DNA of 64,000 nucleotides from Carex sylvatica (lineage: Eukaryota; Streptophyta; Magnoliopsida; Poales; Cyperaceae), in assembly GCA_964058845.1 (NCBI GenBank), contig CAXKVR010000424.1:1-64000 (forward strand). The letters are read 5' to 3'. A model generated the notes under the pieces. It had not been told where the DNA came from and searched no databases. It saw nothing but the letters and a program-made list of their open reading frames with translations. Each line of letters opens with the position of its first letter. Position 1 is the first letter of the stretch. This document shows positions 1 to 11,467 of this stretch, piece after piece. A program made the translations under genes and the position numbers.

Positions 1-3000
1 TCAGAACCACAGACATCAGGCACTAACAAGGTCAATCGCACTGCATCTGACAGCTTAGTTGGCACTACTCTTGGCTCACTGGAAAATATTTCCAGTGAGC
101 CAAGTGTTCAAAATCTGAAAATTGAAGCATTGGAAAGTTCAGCCAGTACCAGCACTTCATCAAATTTAGCTGCTGGTACTGGCTCAATGGAGAACAATTC
201 CCCCTTCTATCAACTGAGAAAAGAAGCGACAGTGCTTGTTGCAAACACTCTAGAAAGAGGAAGAAGAAATCTTTGGCAACTCACAACAAGTCGTTTGTCT
301 GTTCTACTCTCATGTGGTGCTGTTTGTTCAACTAGTACATACCAGTTTCTGAGGAATTATGAAGATATGTGCATATTTATTTTGGCTGGTGAGGCCTTTT
401 GTGGTGTCGAAGCCACCGAGTTTAGGGCAAAGCTAAAAGCAGTTTGTGAAAACTATATTGTCAATTTCCACCGCCAAAATGTTTACGTGAGCACTTTTTA
501 CCCGTTTTCTTTCCCTTTTTTATATTAATTTTGATCTGCCTCTGATATGAATATGTTTCTGGGTTCAAACTCTAGGCATCAAAGGGATGTTATATGCTAC
601 TTGCAGTTCTGTCAGTTGTAATAGCTTTATTTGGCATATTTGTTTTAATTAACCATGGGCTGACTTACACTAACATGTTCTGATGAAAGTTTATTGTGAA
701 AATGTTAAACATATAAAGGTTACTTGTTGGTAGAAAATCTAAAACAAATAACTGAAGACCATCACTTTTGTTTTCATATATAGCATACTATTAGTGGGGT
801 CTGCCACTATAAGAGGGCACGTGAGTACCCCAAGAAATCCTTCTTTAATACTCTGAATGCCTTCTCTGACCATTATCCCTTCCACTAGGCTCTTAAGATG
901 GTTTTGGACGAAGAATCCTAGGTCAAGTTGCTTCGGATTCTTGTTCTGATTAAATATGGGCTGATGTATCCAAAGATTCCTCTCATGTAGTTTACTGTAA
1001 AAAAAAGCATGAAAACCTGACATGATGATAAAATAATCGCCCCAATCTAAAATAGATTACTAAGAGAACAACACATGTTTTTTTGTATATAACATTCACT
1101 ATTGGTATATTGGATAGATGTAGTGAGCAGGTGTAGTGTACATGGCACTAAATTTTTCCTTTAATGCTTTGTAATACCTTCCCTGATAATTATTACTTCT
1201 ACCAGGCTCTTAAGATGGTTCTGGACAAAGAATCATGGATCAAAATGCCGGTAGACACACCGCAAGTTGTTAGTCTGGCAGGCCTAACCGGTGATGGTGC
1301 CGCCTTAATCACTCACTCCACTCCCAGCATGTTGGGCCAGAGCTACAGAAGAGACATCCACTCTTCCTCTGATGCTGGAAGACACAGGAGCGGCTTTGCC
1401 AACTGGCTCAGAATAGATAACCCCTTCTCTGCAAGACTAGAACATGGCTCAAGGGAGTCATCTCCCAGGTATAATTCAAACGGTGGGGTGGAGTTATGGC
1501 AGGGGGATAAGGTATCTCTGTCTTCTTCTCCTAAGAGCGTTGAAAACGGGAGCAGCTCTGTTCTGGAAGATGAAAATGAAGATTTGCTTGCGGATTTTAT
1601 TGACGAGGACAGTCAGTTGCCGAGCCGCATCTCGAATTCGAGAATTAGACGAGGCAGTTCGGCACACTGGATTGACGAAGAGATCTCGGCTCAAACTGGG
1701 TCTTCCATTTGTTTGTTGAGGTACTTTTTTTTCTGCTGTATGTTATCTTGGGGTTTGTTTTTGTTGTAAATTACAACCATTGTGTGCTGCTTTTGCAAAA
1801 ATGTCATATGCATTTCTTATATGCAACTAATGGCCATTCCTTTTTAAGTTACTTTGAAGTAGTGCAATACCAAATCAATAGAACTTAAACCGAGGTTACA
1901 TTAAAGCAAAGTAAATGAATTGCTTTGTTTTTTTGTAGTAACTGATACTACATGATAATTAGGTAACATAAAATTGTTATTTTAATTTAATAATTTAGTC
2001 TCTGGCAATGTGCATGACATGAGACTTGCTATAGTGATGATAGTCTATTGCTAATAATGATATCCAATGTTACAGTGGAAACCTTTTTACTTTCTTGTTC
2101 AGGTTGATGGATAAATATGCTAGACTAATGCAAAAGTTGGAGATTGTAAATGTTGAGCTTTTCAAGGTTTGTTTTCATATGCAAATGTGTGGATATTGTT
2201 CTCCTACATCATATATTGCTAGTCTTTCATTGAACTCTTTTGTTTATTTTACCTCCATTTTTGTATTGTGAATAATTTCAGGGTCTTTGTCAACTATTTG
2301 GCACCTTTTTCCATTTTATTTTCGAGTCATTTGGGCAGCCTGGAAGTCAGAATGTTAAATCCACTCCTGATGCTCTGTCCAGTAAGCATTGTTTTGTTGT
2401 TTAGCTTGATGTCTTTCTCACTTTTTAAACTTTTGGTTGGAAATTGGATTTTTGTAACTTATTTTCTGTATGATAGAAGGATTACCTGTATGGGTTTGGT
2501 ACAGTATTGTACTAATTCCGTCAATATTTAGTCAACCATCTGAATGAGCCTCAGTTAAAGTTGTATTTGTGCACTAGTTTTTCACCTACTTTTGTCATAT
2601 ATTAAAATGCCTGGTCATACCCCTAGACTCTAGTCAACCTGACATTGTTTATTCAAGCATAGAAAAAGACAAAATAAACTATAGAGGACATTTGATAGTA
2701 TCATGTAGGTTTAGGTTAAAAAATACTGGAGGTTATGTCAATTAATATTAGGTTCATGGCACTGAAATTGGTATGTTAATCCTTGGATATACTTGACTAT
2801 TATTCCGAAGATTGAGAATATAAGTTCAGATACTCTTGTTAAAAAGAGAAGCTTTTTTATCTCTACAAGTGCCTTCTCTCTCTTTTTGCTTAAATTGGTT
2901 ATTAGAATTACTAAAATAACATTGCCTTCTGGTATTAATGGTCTTGACTCATTTTCCCCTGTCTTGTGGTATCCAGCACGCCTTAGAACAGCTATATCCA

Positions 3001-5795
3001 AAATAACACAAGACTGTGATCAGTGGATCAGGCCTCAAAGTAATAATTCGCCAACCTCATCCATATCATACAATCCAAACTTATCTCATATGGATGTGAT
3101 GCCTACTTCACCCTTAGGCCATACCCCTTTTGTACTGAAGGTATGCATATTTTCTTGAAGCTGCTTTTGCAATTAGTTGATTGGTTAATGCACAGATCAT
3201 AATTTAGTTGAGGCTTAACTAGATCCTGCCAAACAGTATGCCAAGTAAAAGCAATTATGGGTACCATATTGGTTAGATACCCTACCTTTGGATTCTGGTG
3301 CTGGTAATACTGGCCTGTATGAACCAAAGTTCCCCATGTGTTACAAACTTAAAAAAGTAATTTGTGTTCTAGTAGCCATGAAGTCATCTGAAGCGACAAG
3401 AAGCATGTTTACATTTTTCTTTAGTATAATTTTATGCTTGTCAATGAGCTAATGCTTGAGATGCATACTGCTTTTTCAGGAGAGATGCATTGCTGCTGAG
3501 ACACTATCATTGGTTGCTAGGGTTTTGAATAGATCTAGACCTCATCTACAGTCAATGTTACAGACCAGATCTTCTATTGTTGAGAACTTCTTTGTACATC
3601 TGGTAATGTTCATGAGTAATTGCTTGATAATGTTACCTGCTCAAAATGAATTGCGTGTGTGAAAAAGAGAATTAATAATTCACCTACTGGTGCTCTTGTT
3701 GTGTGTTTTTCATTTTTGTCTGAAAATTAAGATTATCAGCATGTATTTCAGGAATCTTGATCTTATATGAAGATAAACTTCTCTGTTATTGTTTGCGTCT
3801 TTTGTCCAATTCTGTTGATATTTGATTTTTTTTCTTTTCTTTTCCTTTTCTCTGGCTTTTTCAGGTTGATTCTGTACCAGACCTGATTGAGCATATTCAT
3901 AAGACCAGTGCAAGAATGCTTCTTCATATGAGTGGGTAACGCACTAGAAGCATTTAGTTGTATATAATATTTTCATTTCAAGAGGGAATTTCTCTTGTAG
4001 TTATGTATTCTTACTTGCCTATCAATATTCTCCCACCCAAACCTTGAGCTTCATTGTCATAAGTTAACCGATCGAATAGCTTCTTTGATGAAGTCAAGGA
4101 ATGTGTAACTAAAACATGTTAATGTATGCAGGTACATTGACAAGATTACCAATGCTAAATGGGAGGTTAAAGAGCTTGGGTTGGAACATAATGGGTGTGT
4201 GCTACTCTATATTTAGTCAACTTTGTGTTTATGTTGTTGATTCTTCGTATTTACTCTCGAATCTCTCTTTCGTCAGTCAAAATGAAAAAAAAAAAAAAAT
4301 TCCTATCATGGCTTTTTAATTTGTTGCTCCATTATTCTGTTAATCCAGTTATGTAGATTTGTTATTGGGAGAATTTAAGCACTTCAAGACAAGATTATCC
4401 CATGAGGGAATTTCTAAGGAGGTGGGCCTCATCATTCTTTTCTTTTCTTGTCCTTTTTATAAAGCATATTTCTACCTTTTTAAAAAAAAAAAATATTTTA
4501 TCTTCTTTTCTTGTTGGATAGTGAGTTATATTTATTGAGTTGCTAGGTTCAAGATATGCTTCTTGATTACGGAGTGGAAAGTATTGTTGAAACCCTAATT
4601 GAAGGATTATCGAGAGTAAAGAGATGCACTGATGAAGGCCGAGCTCTAATGTCACTTGATCTTCAGGTTTTAATTTAACAAATTGAAGTGCTGGTTCTGT
4701 CTGGTAACTGACATCATTGTATATATTGGCCAACTCTCCTCTGGCATATCCATCTGGCCGTCAAATATCAAACTCATAGCAGTTTGGAATTCCTTTTCTT
4801 TTCTTTTTCCTTTTTGTGATCTGTGCTTTCTGGTGCTTAATTTAATTGTTTAAGCAGCGGTCCTACCACGTGCATGCACCTGACCTGACCTGACCTTATG
4901 TTTTACTGGTCAATTCAACACTGCCTGAGATACTGGGTCACAACATGATGCAGACCAGAACCCATATGAACCACAATAAATTACGGCATGGGCCTCACTT
5001 GCCTTAAAAAGTATGGCACAGCATTTTATGACTTGATACGGCTATCATTGTTGAGAAAAAAAAAGGCTAAAAATGAAACTAAACTTTTTTTTTACGCAGG
5101 TGCTAATGAATGGACTAAGACATTTTGTCCCTGGGAATGTGAAGCCGAAGTTCCAAATTGTGGAAGTCTTTATTAAGGTTAGACATGGAGCCATATCTTA
5201 TATCAAATTATATTAATAGATGGATAAAGATGAATATTGGAAGTCTTATCAATTGGTAAGTATGTAACACTGATGGTGTTTCTAACTCACTATTTGAGAG
5301 GGTCCTAGGATTCCTAAATTGACCAAGAATCATTTCATACAATAATTTATTCATGTGAACTACCAAACATATGTATAGTTGATCTTATATGGGATATTTT
5401 ATACTTGAATCTTGGTTGAGTAATCACAAATATGGTCTCTCTGATTTTATCACAAAGCATTTGCTCTTGCAAATCCTGATAAACTTTATTAACAACAATT
5501 CTCTGTTTGTGTACTGAAACAGGCTTATTATCTCCCAGAGACTGAATATGTACACTGGGCCCGTGTTCATCCAGTAATCCTTCTTTCTTTTATAACATAA
5601 ATAAAAGAAAAAAAGTTTAAGGGTTTAATCAAAATTGTATTAGTTGCCTCTGATATATTTTGATTTTGTTTTTCTGTTTTATAGGAATATAGCAAAAGCC
5701 AGGTTATTGGGCTTGTAAACCTTGTGGCTACCATGAAAGGATGGAAAAGAAAAACACGATTGGAAGTGATAGATAAGATCGAGTTCGGACCGTAG
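1..5795 (+). CDS. VPS54: VPS54, GARP complex subunit (C-terminal 13 exons; 5' end outside window)
   Basis: Exons read as <1-486, 1206-1720, 2103-2166, 2282-2381, 2977-3140, 3480-3602, 3865-3935, 4132-4194, 4349-4421, 4547-4666, 5100-5177, 5523-5573 and 5685-5795 (stop TAG). All junctions are GT-AG and phases agree, giving 672 codons plus stop, open from base 1. The product matches the C-terminal part of plant VPS54: a YQLRKEATVLVANTLERGRR-type stretch at the start, an acidic linker DENEDLLADFIDEDSQLPSR, then the Vps54-like C-terminal helical domain, ending near GLVNLVATMKGWKRKTRLEV. In the family, VPS54 joins VPS51, VPS52 and VPS53 in the GARP tether, which receives endosome-derived vesicles at the trans-Golgi network; the C-terminal part is the endosome-binding region. 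The N-terminal coiled coils are outside the window. Intron 1 (487-1205) carries a decayed copy of the exon 2 start. The call is secure; exact splice sites are predictions. Confidence 0.93.
845..932 (+). repeat. Decayed duplicate of VPS54 exon 2 start inside intron 1
   Basis: This stretch repeats the polypyrimidine tract, acceptor and first codons of the real exon 2 (1162-1249), about 317 bases upstream. The copy has an AG acceptor at 887-888, followed by codons for ALKMVLDEES and then TAG at 919-921, where the real exon has TGG. It looks like a local tandem duplication whose copy has acquired a stop. It could be silent, or could act as a cryptic acceptor. Confidence 0.75.
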
Positions 5796-6065
5796 AGTCA
5801 AGGCTGGTTTTCTGATGCTGTAGAGTTGTAATTTTTCCCCTCAATTTTTTTTTTCTCAGTTTTGTCTATTTTTCCTTTTTTTTTTTTTTTTCCTCTCTTC
5901 ATTATTCCATTGTGATGTGTATGTTATGCCCCGCCTCTGTATATTTAGTCAAATTGTGTATTATATCTTGTCTGAAAGAATCACTTGTATTAACTCACAC
6001 ATCTGTCCATAACATGTACTAGTTTCATAATCAAGAGTATTTTCATGTAACAAAATATGGCGAGA
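5796..6065 (+). other. VPS54 3' untranslated region and flank
   Basis: T-rich sequence follows the VPS54 stop, with a long T run at about 5877-5891. No further coding signal is seen. The polyadenylation site was not fixed. Confidence 0.5.
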
Positions 6066-6477
6066 CTAGCATAAAAATAACCATATGGAGTACAAAAAAG
6101 AAAAAGAAAAATTGGATCTGTTATGAAGTCTTGTACAAGGAACGAGAAATATAGGCACCTGAAATACCTGAACCAATGAGATCATATCATTATTGCTTTT
6201 GAGTTTTGTTTGGGAAAAGAGCATCAGAAGAAATTGGTGATTAATGTAAGCGTTGTAGACTGTAGTAGAAATGAACGGAACTGGTAACAATGCTATGCCT
6301 GAAAATGTTGGAGAGATGGTGGATCGATAGTGAGAAGAAAGGTGAGACCGAGCGTGAAATAACAAATATTGATACCGAGTCTTTATTTGAGTGTCAACCT
6401 CTTCAAAAGCTAAAACGAGGTCAAGAGTGAAGGACATGGCCTCAGACTCAGATGCACTGAAAGGTGGATCCTCTTCT
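6066..6477 (-). CDS. Unrecognised possible exon (hypothetical)
   Basis: An open frame on the minus strand runs from a good acceptor (pyrimidine tract and CAG just above 6477) to a stop at 6066. Its first part reads as an acidic stretch, then a helical-looking segment around FTLDLVLAFEEVDTQIKTRY; the later part is hydrophobic and F/L-rich, which may simply be translated AT-rich DNA. I do not recognise the product. I found no upstream exons between 6480 and 9375, so it could be a gene remnant, an exon of an unseen gene, or chance. It lies tail-to-tail with VPS54. Confidence 0.22.
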
Positions 6478-6956
6478 GAAACAAGGAAATAGTTAGTATT
6501 GTTTAGGGCTTTTATAATAACTTTTGGGCAAATTGAGGATGAGAGAGGACAGTGGGGTTCAATACTATTAAATATTCTAAATTGGATAATTTAACCGTGT
6601 GATTAAAATAGTTAATGATCTTAATAGGAATTAATAGTATAGGCATGGTATTACAAAAAACAAAAATTCAGGTTTTCTCTGGGAAAATGTTGAATATTAA
6701 CTGTAGCATTACAATTTAATAGTTGACGTTGCTTACTAGGCAGATCAATTAGGTGGAATCTATTTTTTTTCTTTTCTTTTTGGGGGATTCATTAGTAATA
6801 AATTCCAGGTTAAATGCGCTTGTTAAGAGTTTTGCTTTTCACTTATTATAATTAAAAAAAAAAAATGATTCAGTAGAATGGGTCTATAGTATATATATGT
6901 CCATGGAGATAGTTTTCTGAAAAATGAATTTAATTTCGACATGAATGCACATATAT
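6478..6956. other. Intergenic AT-rich DNA, nothing recognised
   Basis: Low-complexity AT-rich sequence with short A and T runs. No gene or repeat structure was seen. Confidence 0.5.
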
Positions 6957-7376
6957 GAGTACAACTAGGGTGTTTTTAAGTTCAGCAAGTCTCTTTGTGA
7001 ATTGTAAATTTAACTCTAAAATTTATCGGATTGGTTTCAAACGAAGAATTCAAATCGTTGAAATCCTTCTACATTACGAGTGATGCATCTACATGTGAAA
7101 ATTTTAAACTTTTAAATTAATTTAGTATAAAGTAAAGTGGTCAAAATTAAAATGTTTATAATATAATTTTAATGCATTTGTTTTTTGGACGCCTTTTAGC
7201 CACTTGACTCTATACAAAATTATTTTAAAATTTTAAAATTTTCACATGTAGACGCATCACTTGTAAAATATAAATTTTTTAACAGTTTTGATTCGTTGTT
7301 TGAAGTCAATCTGATAAATTTTAGAGTTGAGTTCACAAATAAAATTGATGAACTTAGAAACACTCTAGTTCTACTC
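6957..7376. mobile_element. Inverted-repeat element (Mutator-like MITE candidate)
   Basis: Two arms of roughly 180 bases face each other: the left starts GAGTACAACTAGGGTG, and the right, read in reverse, starts GAGTAGAACTAGAGTG. The match continues through a segment containing TCTAAAATTTATC. Flanking nine-mers are CACATATAT (left) and GACATATAT (right), an 8/9 match, consistent with the 9-bp duplication of Mutator-like elements. There is no ORF. A related single end occurs near 26851. Confidence 0.6.
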
Positions 7377-8094
7377 GACATATATAATTAAGATATGTAA
7401 GGTTGCAATAGGACCATGATTGCTTGGCGAAGATTTTGATGCAATTAGAGTTAGAAATGAAAAAAAAATAGGAAATAATTACAATGTGAAAGTAAGTGAA
7501 AAACTCAACACACTTATCATGATCATATTATAATTGAATATGGGTTAAAACTCCAAAAAATTTACTTGGTCATATAGCATTAAATTAAGTTGCTTATATG
7601 CACTAGCTTGTCCATTATAATAATTTATTGCGTGCATATGTTGGAAGCTCATACGACTGTATTCAATCAAACATCCTCGGATAAGTTTATCTTTTGAGTA
7701 ATAATATACGTTTTGCTCGTTAAACAAAAAAAAAAGCATTTAAATTTCGTCCATTATATATGGTTCATTCATTATTTTTTCTTTTTGCATGAAAAATGAC
7801 GAATCTTTTACATTTGAAGAGTGAAAATCCTACACAAATTTAAAAACGAAAAAATAAATTATGTACTGATTTTTCTTTATTTCCAGCAATTAATTTACAT
7901 GTTTATAGTTGAATCCCTTTGCTTGTCACCACTGATTAGCCTTTTTTTTCCTCCAAATTTTCTTCATGTATACTATATTTCTATGCAAATAACTATTTAC
8001 TTGTCTCAAAATTGACTTAATGTAGCCTGTTCTCCATTTTTGTGGGGGTGCTTTTTAGCTAACAATTTGTTTTGAAATTCTCGGCGAATCAATG
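7377..8094. other. Intergenic AT-rich DNA
   Basis: No gene recognised. Short open frames on both strands have skewed, low-complexity translations and are judged to be chance. Confidence 0.5.
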
Positions 8095-8102
8095 ATACAA
8101 GC

Positions 8103-8451
8103 AGGACGGAGCCATGTACAGTGAATGGAGTCAATTGACCCCCATTAATTTTTAATTTTTTTTTATATATTTTTTATATTTTTATATAATTTTTTATATA
8201 ATTTAGGATAAAATGTTACTGGTATTGTCAAATTGACCTCCATTCAGGAGCCATGTATAGTGAATGGGGTCAATTGACCCCCATTAATTTTCAAATTTTT
8301 TTTTTATATTTTTATATGATTTTCTATATAATTTAGGATAAAATGCTACTGGTATTGTCAAATTGATTCCATTCAGTATGAAAAAATTTACATGATTGAC
8401 CTCCCATCTATATTTGACCCTCATAACTTGAAAGTCTGACTTTGCCCCTTA
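8103..8451. mobile_element. Non-autonomous hAT-like element with internal duplication
   Basis: The element starts AGGACGGAGCCATG and ends near TGCCCCTTA, flanked on both sides by the same 8-mer ATACAAGC (8095-8102 and 8452-8459). An internal unit of about 138 bases, starting GAGCCATGTA and containing GTCAATTGACCCCCATTAAT, is present twice in tandem (about 8109-8246 and 8249-8378). The 8-bp duplication fits hAT. Terminal inverted repeats are short and imperfect. A related decayed copy appears to lie around 12312-12540. Confidence 0.6.
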
Positions 8452-8515
8452 ATACAAGCGAACCATATTCCGCAATCCGCAATATTAATTTGCCCCATGT
8501 TGGCATTGCACAACA

Positions 8516-8700
8516 CAGTGTTGTAAAAAACATTCGTTTAGGCCAATTAATTGGCCGATTAGTCGTTGGCAGTTACTAAATCGTCATGAATTTTCCCGAC
8601 TAATCGGCTGATTATTTTCGATTATGGCCGATTATTCCCGATTAATTGCTTTGCGATACCCTGTTCGCCCGACAATCGCATACCGTTATTTACAACACTG
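8516..8700. mobile_element. hAT MITE, copy A of a three-copy family
   Basis: A 185-bp element with terminal inverted repeats CAGTGTTGTAAA / TTTACAACACTG, flanked by a perfect 8-bp duplication GCACAACA (8508-8515 and 8701-8708). The interior has repeated GGCCGATTA and GATTAATTG motifs. Related copies lie at 27432-27626 and 42168-42361 in the opposite orientation. There is no coding capacity. Confidence 0.88.
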
Positions 8701-8708
8701 GCACAACA

Positions 8709-9375
8709 TGTTGATGAAATTATTTTTTGGAAAGCAAATTAAGGATTGAGCCTTAATTTCTGAGATAGAATTCGTATATATCCCCTTAATTATATTTTAG
8801 AATAAAGATGTGAAGTAATTTTCTCACCTTTAAATATCCATAAAGACCTTTTATTCGGATTTAATACATGCGACCTAGAACAAACTCAAGTTCTTAGGTC
8901 GATGAAATTCTCATAAACATTTAGAAAAATGCCTATTGCTCTCAAAAATGTAAAAATAAGCAATTCCTTTACTTGAAAGGTGTTAAATTGTATATCTTTT
9001 CCTGTGAAAAAGATAGAAGCAATCATACAAAATTTCTCAGAAGAAGCGAACTAATTAGTTTAATACTATCTTGTTCTTGTCTTTCCATAAGCAAAGCAAA
9101 AAATTGTTTTGAATGAAAAACAATTAATTAATTAATTAACCCACAAAACATCACATGTAAATATGTAACTGTATACTCTTATATATGGATATAAAAATCA
9201 AAGACCTAATACATATCTCATCTAGTCCCTAAAAGTAATTGAAAAGCTACAACAAATGAATTAAAAAAAAAAAGTAAAAAGAAAGTTCAACCTACAAATT
9301 TTAGCTATAAAAACCAAAAGAAGGCCAAGCATCTATGTCACTTCTAACCACTGATTAATTAATTCCTGTTCAAAT
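8709..9375. other. Intergenic AT-rich DNA downstream of the SMR gene
   Basis: No gene recognised. Contains an ATTA-type short repeat near 9121-9140. The part next to 9375 is the expected 3' untranslated region of the minus-strand SMR gene. Confidence 0.5.
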
Positions 9376-9723
9376 TCAAATGCCAGTATCTAACTTTTTC
9401 ACCTTAGAATCCAGAGGCAAAGAAGACACCTTTGCTTCCTGATCCCTCGATCGAAACCACTCCTCTACCTCCTCAAACTTCACAGAGAGAATATCCACCT
9501 CCATTAATCGTTTCTTGCACAAAGCCGGCACAAACTTCTTCCTCGGAGCAGGAGGACAGGTGTCAGGCGCCGACACCAATCGATACTCCTCTCCAGTCGG
9601 TGTGCGGCATTCTTCCTCTCCCTTTTTCTCTCTAGTAACATCATCAAGCAAAATGAAGGAAATGGTACTGTTGTCATCGACTGGCTCGATCGATGGTCGC
9701 GAGTATTCCGGCGAGGTCGACAT
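9376..9723 (-). CDS. SIAMESE-related (SMR) cyclin-dependent kinase inhibitor
   Basis: A single-exon, 115-residue protein. Its core carries the SIAMESE/SMR signature: ECRTPTGEEYRL at about residues 38-49, then CPPAPRKKFVP at about 56-66. A C-terminal acidic helix containing EVEEWFRS (about residues 84-91) resembles the short C-terminal motif of many SMR proteins. Family members are small plant proteins, usually about 80-130 residues, that bind CDK-cyclin complexes, restrain mitotic entry, and promote endoreduplication or stress-induced arrest in the nucleus. The start codon is the first ATG of the open frame. The leader just upstream contains an imperfect tandem duplication. Which SMR paralogue this is cannot be decided from memory. 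Confidence 0.88.
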   Translation of the reverse strand: MSTSPEYSRPSIEPVDDNSTISFILLDDVTREKKGEEECRTPTGEEYRLVSAPDTCPPAPRKKFVPALCKKRLMEVDILSVKFEEVEEWFRSRDQEAKVSSLPLDSKVKKLDTGI

Positions 9724-9725
9724 GT

Positions 9726-9792
9726 TGCTTTGTGTAATAAAGAGAATAGATGAATCAAGTCTCTCTCTCCAAGTGCTTTGTGTAATAAAGAG
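9726..9792 (-). repeat. Short direct repeat in the SMR leader/promoter
   Basis: A 19-base word, TGCTTTGTGTAATAAAGAG on the plus strand, occurs at 9726-9744 and again at 9774-9792, 48 bases apart, immediately upstream of the SMR start codon. A CT-rich stretch lies between the copies. It may be a simple tandem duplication or a repeated leader/promoter element. Confidence 0.7.
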
Positions 9793-11467
9793 GTGAGGAG
9801 GGGGAATCTAGAATTGATGCTTATCTACTTGCTATGAATTCTCTTAATATGTGTAAAGTAGAAAACTTTTCTCTTAATTCTTTCAGGGGAAAGTGGAGGG
9901 AGAATTTTTTTAAGGAGAGGGAGAGCGCATTGGATACCCTCCCTGGGTTTTGACTGCTCTAAAATTATTTATGGTAAAATCATCATACAATCCAAAATTT
10001 AGAACCTTTCTTCGGGTTTGAATTGAATGGTGTTAATATATATATACTTTTTTTTATTTTTCTATCAGCAAATGAAACTTTAATTTAGAGTTATATTTAG
10101 AATTACCTACAAAAACTTTTTATAAGTGAATAAATTATGCTATAATTAAATGTCAGAAACTTTTTATAGCTTTTTATAACTTTTTAACTAGAATTACCTA
10201 CAAAAAAAATTCTATATGTAGCATTAAAAGTATGTATAATAAATAGATTAGTGCTTTTAGGTGCTAATATATCATAAAGATAGAGATAAGATCCATATTT
10301 TTTTTCTACATTTAGGTGTTTTGAAATTTAATAAATTTATTCTTATGGCGGATCATAAACACTATCTTGATTTTGGAAATATTTTGATGGTTTCGTTCAT
10401 ATGCAATTAATGACTTTCTTATATCTTCAATCAACATTCTAACGCATGCCGATATTTAACAGCAGACAAATTACTTAACATTTAGCGCATTATTTGACGA
10501 AGAATCAAACTAATATTTTTTAAAGATATATTTTTTTCTTTCTAATTTTATAATATTCAAATTATCAGTAAACAACACTAAATATAAAAACATCATAATA
10601 ACTTAAAAATATATAATAAAATCATAAATATCAATCCACATTATAAAGCACATTTCACATTTTAATATGTTCCTTATGTGTAGGAGTAGACCTAAAAATT
10701 TTAAATAGGGAGCTAAAAAGATAAAACAGACAACATAAATATATTTATAGTAATTGAAATTTGAATTAAAAATCTTCAGAAAATAGATTTTCAATCTCTA
10801 GACTACATGCATACATTAAAAAGAAATTAAAAACTTTAAAATCATCAGTGCATTTCTAATCCAATTTGCTGTTTTCTCCTCCGAGAAATTGTAGAGGAAA
10901 GAGTCCCCTAATTTGAATAGGAGACAACTGGGGATGTGGATTGTGGGCTCTTAAGTAAGCAGTAAAATCAATGGTTTCCCTACCGTTGGATCGTTTGTTC
11001 GTGGCACGTGTGGGACCCGTTGAACGGGTTGGAACGAGTCAAACTTCAAAACATAGGATGCCGAATCATGGCTTTGAAAAAGAACACAGTGAACGCAATT
11101 AAAATAATTTACTATCAGCCTTCAAAACCGATTTTTAAAGTACTCGAATCCTTGAGCGACGACAGTATAACTTCCTTAGATGTAGCGAGTTCTTGACGAA
11201 TTCGCATCAATCAAAAATTTGTAATTCAGAAATAATTCGACTATAATTCAAAAATAATTCAAAAATAATTTGAAATTATCTTGATCAAAATCTCAATTCT
11301 GTAAGAAGAGAAAAAAAAATCAATAACAAAATGATATGGAAAAAAATCAGGAAAAATTTGTAAAATTTGCGAAATATTCGGGTTTAATTCAATGAATAAT
11401 TCAGCGTTCGGATCAACATCACCAAAAAAATGAATTATTCAAGTTTAATTCGTGAATCTTGTGACTG
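9793..11467. other. Intergenic DNA upstream of the SMR gene
   Basis: AT-rich, with no convincing gene. The segment 9793-9960 is the likely proximal promoter region of the SMR gene. A G-box-like CACGTG core occurs near 11003-11008 with no gene to attach it to. Confidence 0.45.

Noticed and set aside
739..1023. 94-codon minus-strand frame in VPS54 intron 1
   Set aside because: Antisense shadow over the ghost exon; no motifs.
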